From NCBI GenBank assembly GCA_905221605.1, contig CAJNDS010002290.1, positions 450,001-514,000 on the forward strand: a stretch of DNA of 64,000 nucleotides, in the 5' to 3' direction. Positions 29,601-39,430 of this stretch are shown one piece after another; position 1 is the stretch's first letter, and each line of letters opens with the position of its first letter. The translations under genes and the position numbers were made by a program. The notes under the pieces were generated by a model that saw only the letters and a program-made list of their open reading frames with translations, searched no databases and was not told the DNA's origin. This DNA is from Symbiodinium natans (lineage: Eukaryota > Sar > Dinophyceae > Suessiales > Symbiodiniaceae).

Positions 29601-32600
29601 ACTCTGGCGACCAAAACGCATGCTGCCTTCTGGAAGCACTTTTTGAAGCAGACTTTAGCCACAAAAACGCATGCTCTGCGCGATGTTGACGCCGGCCAGG
29701 TCCTGGACGCCGGATTTTTTAGTGGAAACGGCCTTGTGAGGAGCATGACCAGGAATAAAGTTTCGTCGCTCTTGACAAGACAAAGTTGACGGAGGACAGC
29801 GGAGTATTGCATCATGGTTTTGTTCTAGCCTGGCCAGCGGAGGAATTAATCCCCTGGAATAAACTTATACTATTTTTAATGTTCCGGAGCTCTTGGAGTG
29901 CAGGAGTCTAAGGGGGAGAGGGGGTTTTCTGCTATCTTCTTGTCTTACGTTGTGAGTGCGACGAACTTTCGGCCTGGCGCAGCATGCGTTCGGGGAGCAC
30001 TGGTCTTGCCCAAACTTCAAAAAGGTGGGATCTTTTTGAAGCAAACTCTGGCCACCAAAACGCATGCTGCGCCGGGCCGATAGTTCGACCCACCAACATC
30101 TTGGGGCTCTTACACCCATACCCCGCCCTCTTCCCCATAGACTCCGGACACAATGGGGCTGGGGGCCTCCTCCGGAGCTACTATAGTACTATATTTTCAA
30201 AACGGGGTATTCATTTCTCCGCTAGCAGGCGTAGGGAAAACGCTACTTTTCGGCACTCCGCTACTCGGCGGGAGCCTTCACTGTCTGCATGCCATCCAAC
30301 ATGTGCCGTGGGTCGAAACTTTCGGCCCGGGGGTGCCTTCCGTAAGCACTTTTTGAAGCAGACACTGGCCACCAAAACGCATGCTGCCTTCCGTAAGCAC
30401 TTTTTCAAGCAGTCCGTAAGCACTTGTGAAGCAGACTCTGGCGACCAAAACGCATGCTGCCTTCTGGAAGCACTTTTTGAAGCAGACTTTAGCCACAAAA
30501 ACGCATGCTCTGCGCGATGTTGACGCCGGCCAGGTCCTGCAGGACGCTAGATTTTTTAGTGGAAACGGCCTTGTGAAGAGCATGACCAGGAATAAAGTTT
30601 CGTCGCTCTTGACAAGGCTCGACAAAGTTGACGGAGGACAGCGGAGTATTGCATCATGGTTTTGTTCTAGCCTGGCCAGCGGAGGAATTAATCCCCTGGA
30701 ATAAACTTATACCTTTTTAATGTATCCGGAGGAGGCCCCGCGCTCTGGAGTGGCAGGAGTTCTAAGGGGAGGATGGGGTTTTTCTGCTATCTCTTGTCTT
30801 ACGTGTGAGTGCGCTGGGCGGTGGCGAGAAACCTTTCGGCCTGGTCTCAGCATGCGTTCGGGGAGTCCCTGTTCTTGCCCAACCTTCAAAAGTTGGGATC
30901 TTTTGAGCAAACTCGGGCCACCAAAAACGCATGTGCGCCGGGCCGAATAGTTTCGACCCCACAACATCTTGGGCGTCTTACACCCCATACCCCGCCCTCT
31001 TCCCCATAGACTCCTGACACAATGGGGCTGGGGGCCTCCTCCGGAGCTACTATAGTACTATATTTTTAAAACGGGGTATTAATTTCTCCGCTAGCAGGCG
31101 TAGGGAAAACGCTACTTTTCGGCACTCCGCTACTCCGCGGGAGCCTTCACTGTCTGCATGCCATCCAACATGTGCCGTGGGTCGAAACTTTCGGCCTGGG
31201 GGTGCCTTCCGTAAGCACTTTTTGAAGCAGACTCTGGCCACCAAAACGCATGCTGCCCTTTCCGTAAGCAACTGTTTTCAGCAAGTCCGTAAGCACTTTT
31301 TTTGTGAAGGCAGGACCTCGGGCGAACCAACAACGCATGCTGCCTTCTGAAGCACTTTTTGAAGCAGACTTTAGCCACAAAAACGCCTGCTCTGCGCGAT
31401 GGTTGACGCCGGCCAGTCCTGGACGCCGATTTTTTTTAGTGGTAACGGCCTTGTGAGGAGCATGACCCGGAATAAGTTTCGTCGCTCTTGGGACAGACCA
31501 AGTTGACGGAGAAGCGGAGTATTGCATCATGGTTTTGTTTCTAGCCTGCACTCCCAACGGAGTAAATTCATATCCCCTGGAAATAACTTATTATATACTA
31601 TTTTTAATGTTTCCGGAGGGGACCCGGAACCCGCGCTCTTGGAGTGCAGGAGTCTAAGGGGGAGAGGGGGTTTTCTGCTATCTTCTTGTCTTACGTTGTG
31701 AGTGCGACGAACTTTCGGCCTGGCGCAGCATGCGTTCGGGGAGCACTGGTCTTGCCCAAACTTCAAAAAGGTGGGATCTTTTTGAAGCAAACTCTGGCCA
31801 CCAAAACGCATGCTGCGCCGGGCCGATAGTTCGACCCACCAACATCTTGGGGCTCTTACACCCATACCCCGCCCTCTTCCCCATAGACTCCTGACACAAT
31901 GGGGCTGGGGGCCTCCTCCGGAGCTACTATAGTACTATATTTTCAAAACGGGGTATTCATTTCTCCGCTAGCAGGCGTAGGGAAAACGCTACTTTTCGGC
32001 ACTCCGCTACTCGGCGGGAGCCTTCACTGTCTGCATGCCATCCAACATGTGCCGTGGGTCGAAACTTTCGGCCCGGGGGTGCCTTCCGTAAGCACTTTTT
32101 GAAGCAGACACTGGCCACCAAAACGCATGCTGCCTTCCGTAAGCACTTTTTCAAGCAGTCCGTAAGCACTTGTGAAGCAGACTCTGGCGACCAAAACGCA
32201 TGCTGCCTTCTGGAAGCACTTTTTGAAGCAGACTTTAGCCGCAAAAACGCATGCTCTGCGCGATGTTGACGCCGGCCAGGTCCTGGACGCCGGATTTTTT
32301 AGTGGAAACGGCCTTGTGAGGAGCATGACCAGGAATAAAGTTTCGTCGCTCTTGACAAGACAAAGTTGACGGAGGACAGCGGAGTATTGCATCATGGTTT
32401 TGTTCTAGCCTGGCCAGCGGAGGAATTAATCCCCTGGAATAAACTTATACTATTTTTAATGTTCCGGAGGAGGACCCGGCGCTCTTGGAGTGCAGGAGTC
32501 TAAGGGGGAGAGGGGGTTTTCTGCTATCTTCTTGTCTTACGTTGTGAGTGCGACGAACTTTCGGCCTGGCGCAGCATGCGTTCGGGGAGCACTGGTCTTG

Positions 32601-35491
32601 CCCAAACTTCAAAAAGGTGGGATCTTTTTGAAGCAAACTCTGGCCACCAAAACGCATGCTGCGCCGGGCCGATAGTTCGACCCACCAACATCTTGGGGCT
32701 CTTACACCCATACCCCGCCCTCTTCCCCATAGACTCCTGACACAATGGGGCTGGGGGCCTCCTCCGGAGCTACTATAGTACTATATTTTCAAAACGGGGT
32801 ATTCATTTCTCCGCTAGCAGGCGTAGGGAAAACGCTACTTTTCGGCACTCCGCTACTCGGCGGGAGCCTTCACTGTCTGCATGCCATCCAACATGTGCCG
32901 TGGGTCGAAACTTTCGGCCCGGGGGTGCCTTCCGTAAGCACTTTTTGAAGCAGACACTGGCCACCAAAACGCATGCTGCCTTCCGTAAGCACTTTTTCAA
33001 GCAGACTCTGGCCACCAAAACGCACGCAGCTGTCCGTAAGCACTTGTGAAGCAGACTCTGGCGACCAAAACGCATGCTGCCTTCCGGAAGCACTTTTTGA
33101 AGCAGACTCTAGCCGCAAAAACGCATGCTCTGCGCGATGCTGACGCCGGCCAGGTCCTGGACGCCAGATTTTTTTTAGTGGAAACGGCCTTGTGAGGAGC
33201 ATGACCAGGAATAAAGTTTCGTCGCTCTTGACAAGACAAAGTTGACGGAGGACAGCGGAGTATTGCATCATGGTTTTGTTCTAGCCTGGCCAGCGGAGGA
33301 ATTAATCCCCTGGAATAAACTTATACTATTTTTAATGTTCCGGAGGAGGACCCGGCGCTCTTGGAGTGCAGGAGTCTAAGGGGGAGAGGGGGTTTTCTGC
33401 TATCTTCTTGTCTTACGTTGTGAGTGCGACGAACTTTCGGCCTGGCGCAGCATGCGTTCGGGGAGCACTGGTCTTGCCCAAACTTCAAAAAGGTGGGATC
33501 TTTTTGAAGCAAACTCTGGCCACCAAAACGCATGCTGCGCCGGGCCGATAGTTCGACCCACCAACATCTTGGGGTTCTTACACCCATACCCCGCCCTCTT
33601 CCCCATAGACTCCTGACACAATGGGGCTGGGGGCCTCCTCCGGAGCTACTATAGTACTATATTTTCAAAACGGGGTATTAATTTCTCCGCTAGCAGGCGT
33701 AGGGAAAACGCTACTTTTCGGCACTCCGCTACTCCGCGGGAGCCTTCACTGTCTGCATGCCATCCAACATGTGCCGTGGGTCGAAACTTTCGGCCCGGGG
33801 GTGCCTTCCGTAAGCACTTTTTGAAGCAGACTGGCCACCAAAACGCATGCTGCCTTCCACCAAAACGCATGCTGCAGTAAGCACTTTTGAAGCAGACTGG
33901 CGACCAAAACGCATGCTGCCTTCTGGAAGCACTTTTTGAAGCAGACTCTAGCCGCAAAAACGCATGCTCTGCGCGATGCCGACGCCGGCCAGGTCCTGGG
34001 ACGCTAGATTTTTTAGTGGAAACGGCCTTGTGAGGAGCATGACCAGGAATAAAGTTTCGTCGCTCTTGACAAGACTCGACAAAGTTGACGGAGGACAGCG
34101 GAGTATTGCATCATGGTTTTGTTCTAGCCTGGCCAGCGGAGGAATTAATCCCCTGGAATAAACTTATACTATTTTTAATGTTCCGGAGGAGGACCCGGCG
34201 CTCTTGGAGTGCAGGAGTCTAAGGGGGAGAGGGGGTTTTCTGCTGTCTTCTTGTCTTATGTTGTGAGTGCGACGAACTTTCGGCCTGGCGCAGCATGCGT
34301 TCGGGGAGCACTGGTCTTGCCCAAACTTCAAAAAGGTGGGATCTTTTTGAAGCAAACTCTGGCCACCAAAACGCATGCTGCGCCGGGCCGATAGTTCGAC
34401 CCACCAACATCTTGGGGTTCTTACACCCATACCCCGCCCTCTTCCCCATAGACTCCTGACACAATGGGGCTGGGGGCCTCCTCCGGAGCTACTATAGTAC
34501 TATATTTTCAAAACGGGGTATTCATTTCTCCGCTAGCAGGCGTAGGGAAAACGCTACTTTTCGGCACTCCGCTACTCGGCGGGAGCCTTCACTGTCTGCA
34601 TGCCATCCAACATGTGCCGTGGGTCGAAACTTTCGGCCCGGGGGTGCCTTCCGTAAGCACTTTTTGAAGCAGACACTGGCCACCAAAACGCATGCTGCCT
34701 TCCGTAAGCACTTTTTCAAGCAGTCCGTAAGCACTTGTGAAGCAGACTCTGGCGACCAAAACGCATGCTGCCTTCTGGAAGCACTTTTTGAAGCAGACTT
34801 TAGCCACAAAAACGCATGCTCTGCGCGATGTTGACGCCGGCCAGGTCCTGGACGCCGGATTTTTTAGTGGAAACGGCCTTGTGAGGAGCATGACCAGGAA
34901 TAAAGTTTCGTCGCTCTTGACAAGACAAAGTTGACGGAGGACAGCGGAGTATTGCATCATGGTTTTGTTCTAGCCTGGCCAGCGGAGGAATTAATCCCCT
35001 GGAATAAACTTATACTATTTTTAATGTTCCGGAGGAGGACCCGGCGCTCTTGGAGTGCAGGAGTCTAAGGGGGAGAGGGGGTTTTCTGCTATCTTCTTGT
35101 CTTACGTTGTGAGTGCGACGAACTTTCGGCCTGGCGCAGCATGCGTTCGGGGAGCACTGGTCTTGCCCAAACTTCAAAAAGGTGGGATCTTTTTGAAGCA
35201 AACTCTGGCCACCAAAACGCATGCTGCGCCGGGCCGATAGTTCGACCCACCAACATCTTGGGGCTCTTACACCCATACCCCGCCCTCTTCCCCATAGACT
35301 CCTGACACAATGGGGCTGGGGGCCTCCTCCGGAGCTACTATAGTACTATATTTTCAAAACGGGGTATTCATTTCTCCGCTAGCAGGCGTAGGGAAAACGC
35401 TACTTTTCGGCACTCCGCTACTCGGCGGGAGCCTTCACTGTCTGCATGCCATCCAACATGTGCCGTGGGTCGAAACTTTCGGCCCGGGGGT
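26654..35491 (+). repeat. Satellite-like tandem array, ten full ~833-880 bp units plus a partial
   Basis: Units start with TGCGCCGGGCCGATAGTTCG at 26654, 27488, 28362, 29235, 30068, 30934, 31814, 32660, 33536, 34379 and 35225 (partial, 267 bp). Each contains CTATAGTACTATATTTTC, then several ~50 bp sub-repeats (GTAAGCACTTTTTGAAGCAG, then CTCTGGCCACCAAAACGCAT), then AATAAAGTTTCGTCGCTC and GACGAACTTTCGGCC. Length differences come from sub-repeat loss and an 11-12 bp indel. Short frames on both strands repeat with the units, shift with indels and have no splice logic, so I treat them as non-coding. No telomere-like tract occurs inside. Confidence 0.95.
30715..31640. repeat. Divergent stretch within the array
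   Basis: This stretch covers the end of unit 5 and most of unit 6. It differs from the rest by many scattered one-base insertions and deletions (for example TTTCCGTAAGCAACTG for TTCCGTAAGCACTT). Neighbouring units are almost identical to each other. It may be an old copy or unpolished sequence. Confidence 0.7.
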
Positions 35492-35495
35492 GTAT

Positions 35496-35598
35496 GGGTA
35501 TTTCCCAACATAGGGGTACCCCTCTCATACCCCAAATAGAATGGTATCCCCGGAGTTGGGGTCCCCAAATAGGGTACCCCTATCGGAAACCCCCACCC
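35496..35598 (+). mobile_element. Inverted-repeat element, family F, at the right edge of the array
   Basis: The left arm GGGTATTTCCCAACATAGGGG pairs loosely with the right arm CCCCTATCGGAAACCCCC. The centre has ACCCCAAATAGAATGG, shared with the family. The array breaks exactly where this element begins. Confidence 0.5.
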
Positions 35599-35599
35599 T

Positions 35600-36244
35600 A
35601 AACCCTAAACCCTAAAAGTCCTAAACCCTGAACCCCGAACCCCCATATGATTTGCACGGAGGACCTCACAGTGCATGTGCCTCGTGCGGGGAAAAAGTAT
35701 GCGAAAAGGGGCGAGTGCATGACATTTCGGTTCTGTCAAGGCCTTAGGGTTTAGGGTTTAGGGTTTAGGGTTTAGGGTTTAGGGTTTAGGGTTTAGGGTT
35801 TAGGGTTTAGGGTTTAGGGTTTTTCGGGTTTAGGGTTTAGGGTTAATTAATGAGGCTTCAGGGTGCAGAGTTTGAGGGTTAAGGCTTGGGCAGCTTAGGG
35901 TTTGTGCTTGGGTTGGCTGTTTTGTTGCTTGAAGGTGGTGGGGTCGGCCTGAGGGTTTAGGGTTTCCCTTCTGTTTTTGCTTGGGTTTATTCTTGTTTCG
36001 TTTTTTTTACTTGAGGTTGTGGGGGTTGGCTGGAGGCTTTAGGGTTTCGGATTTCCTTTCTTTTATTTCTGTTTTCATTTTTCCTCTGTTTGTCTCTGTG
36101 ACATTTAGCATCGCGGACGCATTTCAGCCCCGAATCCTAAACCCGAGCCCTCAGGCTCAAAGTATCCCAAGCAACCTTGTGCAGGATAATCTTTGGGCCG
36201 CAAAACTCCCAAGAGATGAGCGATTACAGCTTCAAAGCAACCCT
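35600..36244. repeat. TTTAGGG array and T-rich spacer
   Basis: About eleven TTTAGGG units lie at 35744-35822. Spacer follows with a loosely repeated ~100 bp motif (CTTGGGTT...GTGGGGTYGGC...GAGGSTTTAGGGTTTC) at 35880-36050. An 88-codon frame at 35981 is Phe/Leu-rich and unsupported. Confidence 0.6.
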
Positions 36245-36654
36245 TAACTACTCATTGCTTAAGAACCCCGAAACAAAAACTCGAAAGCATATATTCTTCC
36301 TTATTCAGGGGAATACAGGGATATATATTATTAGTATTATTATTCTTCTTATTCTTATTATTCTATTCTATTCTATTCTGTTCTGTTCTGTTCTATTCTG
36401 TTCTATTCTATTGTATTGTATTGTATTGTATTTATTCTATTCTATTCTATTCTATTCTATTCTATTCTATTCTAATTCTATTCTATTCTATTCTATTCTA
36501 TTCTATTCTATTCTATTCTATTCTATTCTATTCTATTCTATTCTATTCTATTCTATTCTATTCTATTCTATTCTATATATATATACAATATCATAGTATA
36601 TATATATATATATGTATTTATATTCTTGTGGGGTTCCTAAGTAAATGGTAGTAA
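36245..36654 (+). mobile_element. Family C element expanded by a TATTC microsatellite
   Basis: The left arm TAACTACTCATTGCTTAAG plus AACCCC pairs with the right arm GGGGTTCCTAAGTAAATGG plus TAGTAA. Between them about 215 bp (36361-36576) are (TATTC)n, plus short TATA. The core word ATACAGGGATATATATTATT matches the family. The 139-codon frame through it is an artefact of the microsatellite. Confidence 0.65.
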
Positions 36655-36739
36655 ACCTAAAGAAACTGGGAGCATCTGCCGGAGAGGAGCGTGTCGTCAC
36701 AGGACATCCCTTTCAGCCGTGGCCTCGGCCCTCCATGTG

Positions 36740-37085
36740 TCGTTTAGGGTTTAGGGTTTGGGGGTTAGGGTTTAGGGTTTGGGGCTTAGGTTCTTCTTTT
36801 GGGTCTTGAGGCTTTAGGATTTAGGGCTGCCAGGGTTTTCAGCGGAGTTTTTTCAGAGTATCAGAAAGGCTCCCTGCATGATCGCACTGCTTTTTGTCGG
36901 TTCTCCTGCCACTGCAGCTTGGCTCGTGTCACAATCACAAACCCGAAGCCTGAAAACCCTAAAACCACAAACCCTAAACCCAAACCCCTGAGCCGCCTGA
37001 GCCCCTGAGCCCCTGAGCCCCTGAGCCCCTGAGCCCCTGAACCCCTGAACCCCTGAACCCCTGAACCCCTGAACCCTAAAACCAA
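36740..37085. repeat. Telomere-like units and a 9-mer array
   Basis: TTTAGGG units lie at 36743-36785. CCCTAAA-like units (36955-36985) lead into five CCCCTGAGC units (36998-37037) and five CCCCTGAAC units (37038-37075), a 9-base offshoot of the telomere unit. Confidence 0.8.
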
Positions 37086-37099
37086 GCCCCAAACCACAG

Positions 37100-37207
37100 A
37101 GCCAGAGGGGACTGCAGCTTCAGGTCCGATCCCATGCCTACATCGGGCATCCTCGTACCCTTAAAGCAACGGCCTCTGAACCCATTATGTTGGTAGTTAC
37201 TTGGAGG
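37100..37207 (+). CDS. Candidate exon before a family D element
   Basis: One frame is open and reads LQLQVRSHAYIGHPRTLKAT, then ASEPIMLVVTW, up to GGAG|GTTCATGG inside the left arm of the element. The other two frames contain stops. Residue composition is good. Confidence 0.35.
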
Positions 37208-37348
37208 TTCATGGTACTTCTAACCCAATTATAACGGGACTTACAACCCACTTATAAGCCCTTTAAGTGCCCGAATATGGTTATAATTGGGTTAGTAGTA
37301 CAGTTATAGTTGGGTTACTAATTCCCATGAACCCCCAAGTACAACTAT
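37194..37348 (+). mobile_element. Inverted-repeat element, family D, between exon-like frames
   Basis: The left arm TAGTTACTTGGAGGTTCATGG pairs with CCATGAACCCCCAAGTA plus CAACTA. Inner arms AACCCAATTATAACGGG and ATAGTTGGGTTAC also pair. The left arm contains a donor-like GGAG|GTTCATGG, the right arm CCCCCAAG|. The flanking frames are open, but their phases do not join perfectly at these sites. Confidence 0.65.
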
Positions 37349-37423
37349 GATGACACTCCCGTGAGTTTTTTGGTGGGTAGTACTGCCAGGCTTTCCGAAG
37401 CAGCTGAAGAACAAGGCCAGTAG
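37340..37423 (+). CDS. Candidate terminal exon after a family D element
   Basis: Right after CCCCCAAG the frame reads YNYDDTPVSFLVGSTARLSE, then AAEEQGQ and TAG at 37421-37423. An alternative acceptor GGTGGGTAG at 37380 would join the upstream frame (37207) in phase, keeping ARLSEAAEEQGQ. Confidence 0.35.
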   Translation, partial: YNYDDTPVSFLVGSTARLSEAAEEQGQ

Positions 37424-38261
37424 CCAGCAGCTATTTTTAGGGTTTAGGGTTTACGGTTTAGGGTTGTTTCGGGCCCTAGATCTATAGGGCTTGAGGGCCT
37501 TCAAAGGTTGAAGGTGAAAGGCTTTATGGGTTTTGAATTGAGGGTTTAGGGGGTTGCGGAGTTTGGAAGTTTTACGATGCTCTCTCGCCACACTAATCTC
37601 CTTTCGTGTTTTGCTGCGCTCTAGCCATGTGCGCTGAGAGCGGGAACGGGATCGCTATCCCTGAGAATTGAGTGCGAACCATCGTTAAGGGGTGTTTGGG
37701 GCTGCCTTCTCACAGGACGCAAACCCTAAACCCTAAACCCTAAAACCTCAACCGGCCCTAAACCCTAAACCCTAAACCCTAAACCCTAAACCCTAAACCC
37801 TAAACCCTAAACCCGAAACCCAGTAGAACCCATCCAGTGCATGTCGCCGCCCAAGCTCGCGACACCCCACAACCGGCGTCAAACCTCAAGGGTGAGAGTT
37901 GAGGGTTTCAGGGCTTAACATAAGGGCCTAAAAAATAAGCATACGGTTTGGGGGGGGGGGGGCGTTATAGTATATCTATAAAGGGAATACGATTAGTAAT
38001 TACTCCGACCCCTATATTCGGCTCACGGACGTATGGGTTTTAGGATTGAACGGTTTGAGGGTTGAAGAGTTTGCCAAGAAATCTTTCAAGGCAGGCCTCG
38101 CCACCATAATCAAGGAAGCCCTTATGGGAACCCTTAACAACCAGGGAACCCAAAGGTTTAGGGTTTAAGGTTTAGGGTTTAGGGGCTTAGGGTTTAGAAT
38201 CGGGTAGTTATAGTAGGAATAACTACCTCACACCTCCGAAATTGCAGTAGCTTCTTGCCTT
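37424..38261. repeat. Telomere-like tracts, spacer and family I fragment
   Basis: TTTAGGG lies at 37436-37466 and CCCTAAA at 37723-37812. A G-run lies at 37951-37963. At 37975-38012 the reverse complement of GGGGTCGGAGTAATTAC, a family I motif, is present. No gene is seen. Confidence 0.6.
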
Positions 38262-38360
38262 TGTCATAGAGGGTAACATTTTGCATTTTAAGGGTACTTA
38301 AGCCTTTATATAAGGAATTGAAATTTGCATGTTTAATACTATCCCAACCATGAACTAGTT
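38262..38360 (+). repeat. Direct repeat, copy 1 of 2 (family J)
   Basis: It shares TTTTAAGGGTACTTA, GAAATTT and TATCCCAACCATGAACTAG with 38511-38612, in the same orientation and about 250 bases apart. AT-rich and non-coding. Confidence 0.75.
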
Positions 38361-38419
38361 GCTTTGGGACTTCTCATGGAGTTTCCTCTATGTTTTTCAT
38401 GAGCCCTCGGCCCACCCAG

Positions 38420-38526
38420 GGACGGCGAAAGGCCGAGGTCGCGGCCGAGGCCGCGGACGCGCGCGCGGGCGGGGCCGAGGTGGGGGGCAGATGAAGGTTG
38501 AGGATTACTCTGTCACAGTGGGGTAG
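38420..38526 (+). CDS. Candidate terminal exon with Arg-Gly tail
   Basis: The acceptor CCACCCAG|G opens a frame reading AKGRGRGRGRGRARGRGRGG, then QMKVEDYSVTVG and TAG at 38524-38526. RG tails occur in Sm/LSm and other RNA-binding proteins. Other frames are open too (Pro/Arg-rich or Ala-rich). The 3' end lies in the second family J repeat. Confidence 0.3.
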
Positions 38527-38612
38527 TTTTTTTCATTTTTAAGGGTACTTAGACTCAATACGGAATAGAAATTTAAATATTCATAATGTTTTCTATCCCA
38601 ACCATGAACTAG
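38511..38612 (+). repeat. Direct repeat, copy 2 of 2 (family J)
   Basis: Same words as copy 1 at about 75% identity by eye. The pair brackets the RG-rich sequence at 38420-38500. Confidence 0.75.
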
Positions 38613-39009
38613 ATGAAATCTTGAGGGAACTGAGCTTTGGTTCGTTGCAACCCAGCGCCCGGTGCAGCACAGCAAGTTGAAAAGGCAAGGCAAGGGTGCT
38701 CTGAGGGTTTATGGCATAACGGGTTTTCTGGGCATTAAGGCCGCAATTATGTCCCCTCAGGCCCGAGCCATGAAGACCGGAAGTGGAAACCGAAACTACT
38801 AAGTCCACAGCCTAGCAGCACGGTGGAGACTAGTTATGCGAAGTCTGCATGAAGTAGAAGGCACCGTGTGTTCACAGGAAATTGACCAGCGACTGTGTGT
38901 ATGCGCGTTTCAAACCAGCTTCCGTCAGCCTCGTCAAACAGTCATCGCTTTCACGGTACCTAAACCCTAAACCCTATCCTAAACCCTAGCCCCGCTTTCA
39001 CCGCCCCAG
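38613..39009. other. Unique spacer
   Basis: Frames on the minus strand (38505-38808) are open but unsupported. A brief CCCTAAA stretch lies at 38960-38990, followed by a pyrimidine-rich acceptor (TTTCACCGCCCCAG) for the next exon. Confidence 0.4.
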
Positions 39010-39065
39010 GCGCTGCCATCGACGTGGCAGAGCTGTCACCACCCAGGGCATCTCCTCCCAGGCGG
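39010..39065 (+). CDS. Candidate exon before the second family B element
   Basis: The acceptor CGCCCCAG|G opens a frame reading AIDVAELSPPRASPPRR, ending on a full codon at CGG|GTCCATG. Pro/Ser/Arg-rich. Other frames are also open, so the phase is inferred. Confidence 0.4.
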
Positions 39066-39187
39066 GTCCATGTACCCATATAGTATATATTTGAGTTTAT
39101 GGTTTAGGATTTAGGGAAGCCCTAAAGCTACTATATGAGAACCCTTTTAAGGCCCAAGTATATACTATATAGGTACATGACCCTTAG
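39066..39187 (+). mobile_element. Family B element that matches a whole GT-AG intron (introner-like)
   Basis: The left arm GTCCATGTACCCATATAGTA pairs with TACTATATAGGTACATGACC on the right. It starts GT and ends CCCTTAG, followed by GG as in the first copy at 15893-15986. The centre differs: it holds TTTAGGATTTAGGG units. Between the arms AAGCTACTATATGAGA matches the other copy's AGCTTTAGGG region only loosely. Confidence 0.6.
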
Positions 39188-39430
39188 GGCTTGTGGATTC
39201 AACGAAACCTAGGTGGCCAGTGGGAAACCTAGGTGGCCAGTGGCCCATATATCTTCCTAGAGCTTGGAGTAGTACAGGGTATATACACATATACATATAC
39301 ATGTAGATATACATATACATATACTCATGATCCCAAGTTTTGGGGGCGCATTTGGCACACGGCGCGGTCTGAACTCAAAACCCCGCACGCTAAAACCCTG
39401 GGCTGGAAGCAATTGGGGTTGAGGATTTAG
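39188..39430 (+). CDS. Candidate exon(s) after the family B element, with an in-frame stop
   Basis: From TTAG|GGC the frame reads GLWIQRNLGGQWET and meets TAG at 39230-39232. It then continues open as VASGPYIFLELGVVQG, a Tyr/Thr microsatellite, FWGRIWHTARSELKTPHAKT, and TAG near 39428. A 20-bp tandem duplication (39204-39243) creates the stop. Either the duplication broke the exon, or an intron starts at one of its CTAG|GTGG sites. Confidence 0.35.

Noticed and set aside
26654-35491. CRISPR array
   Set aside because: Repeats are hundreds of bases long, with no short repeat-unique spacer pattern and no cas genes, in a eukaryote-like context.
26739-35513. Many repeated frames of 60-179 codons inside the tandem array (for example KHFLKQTLATKTHAA and its minus-strand partner)
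   Set aside because: They recur only because the DNA repeats, exist on both strands, change frame with each sub-repeat indel and have no splice sites or conserved start. Best read as non-coding satellite.
36177-36651. 139- and 76-codon Tyr/Ser/Ile/Leu frames
   Set aside because: Translation of the TATTC microsatellite.
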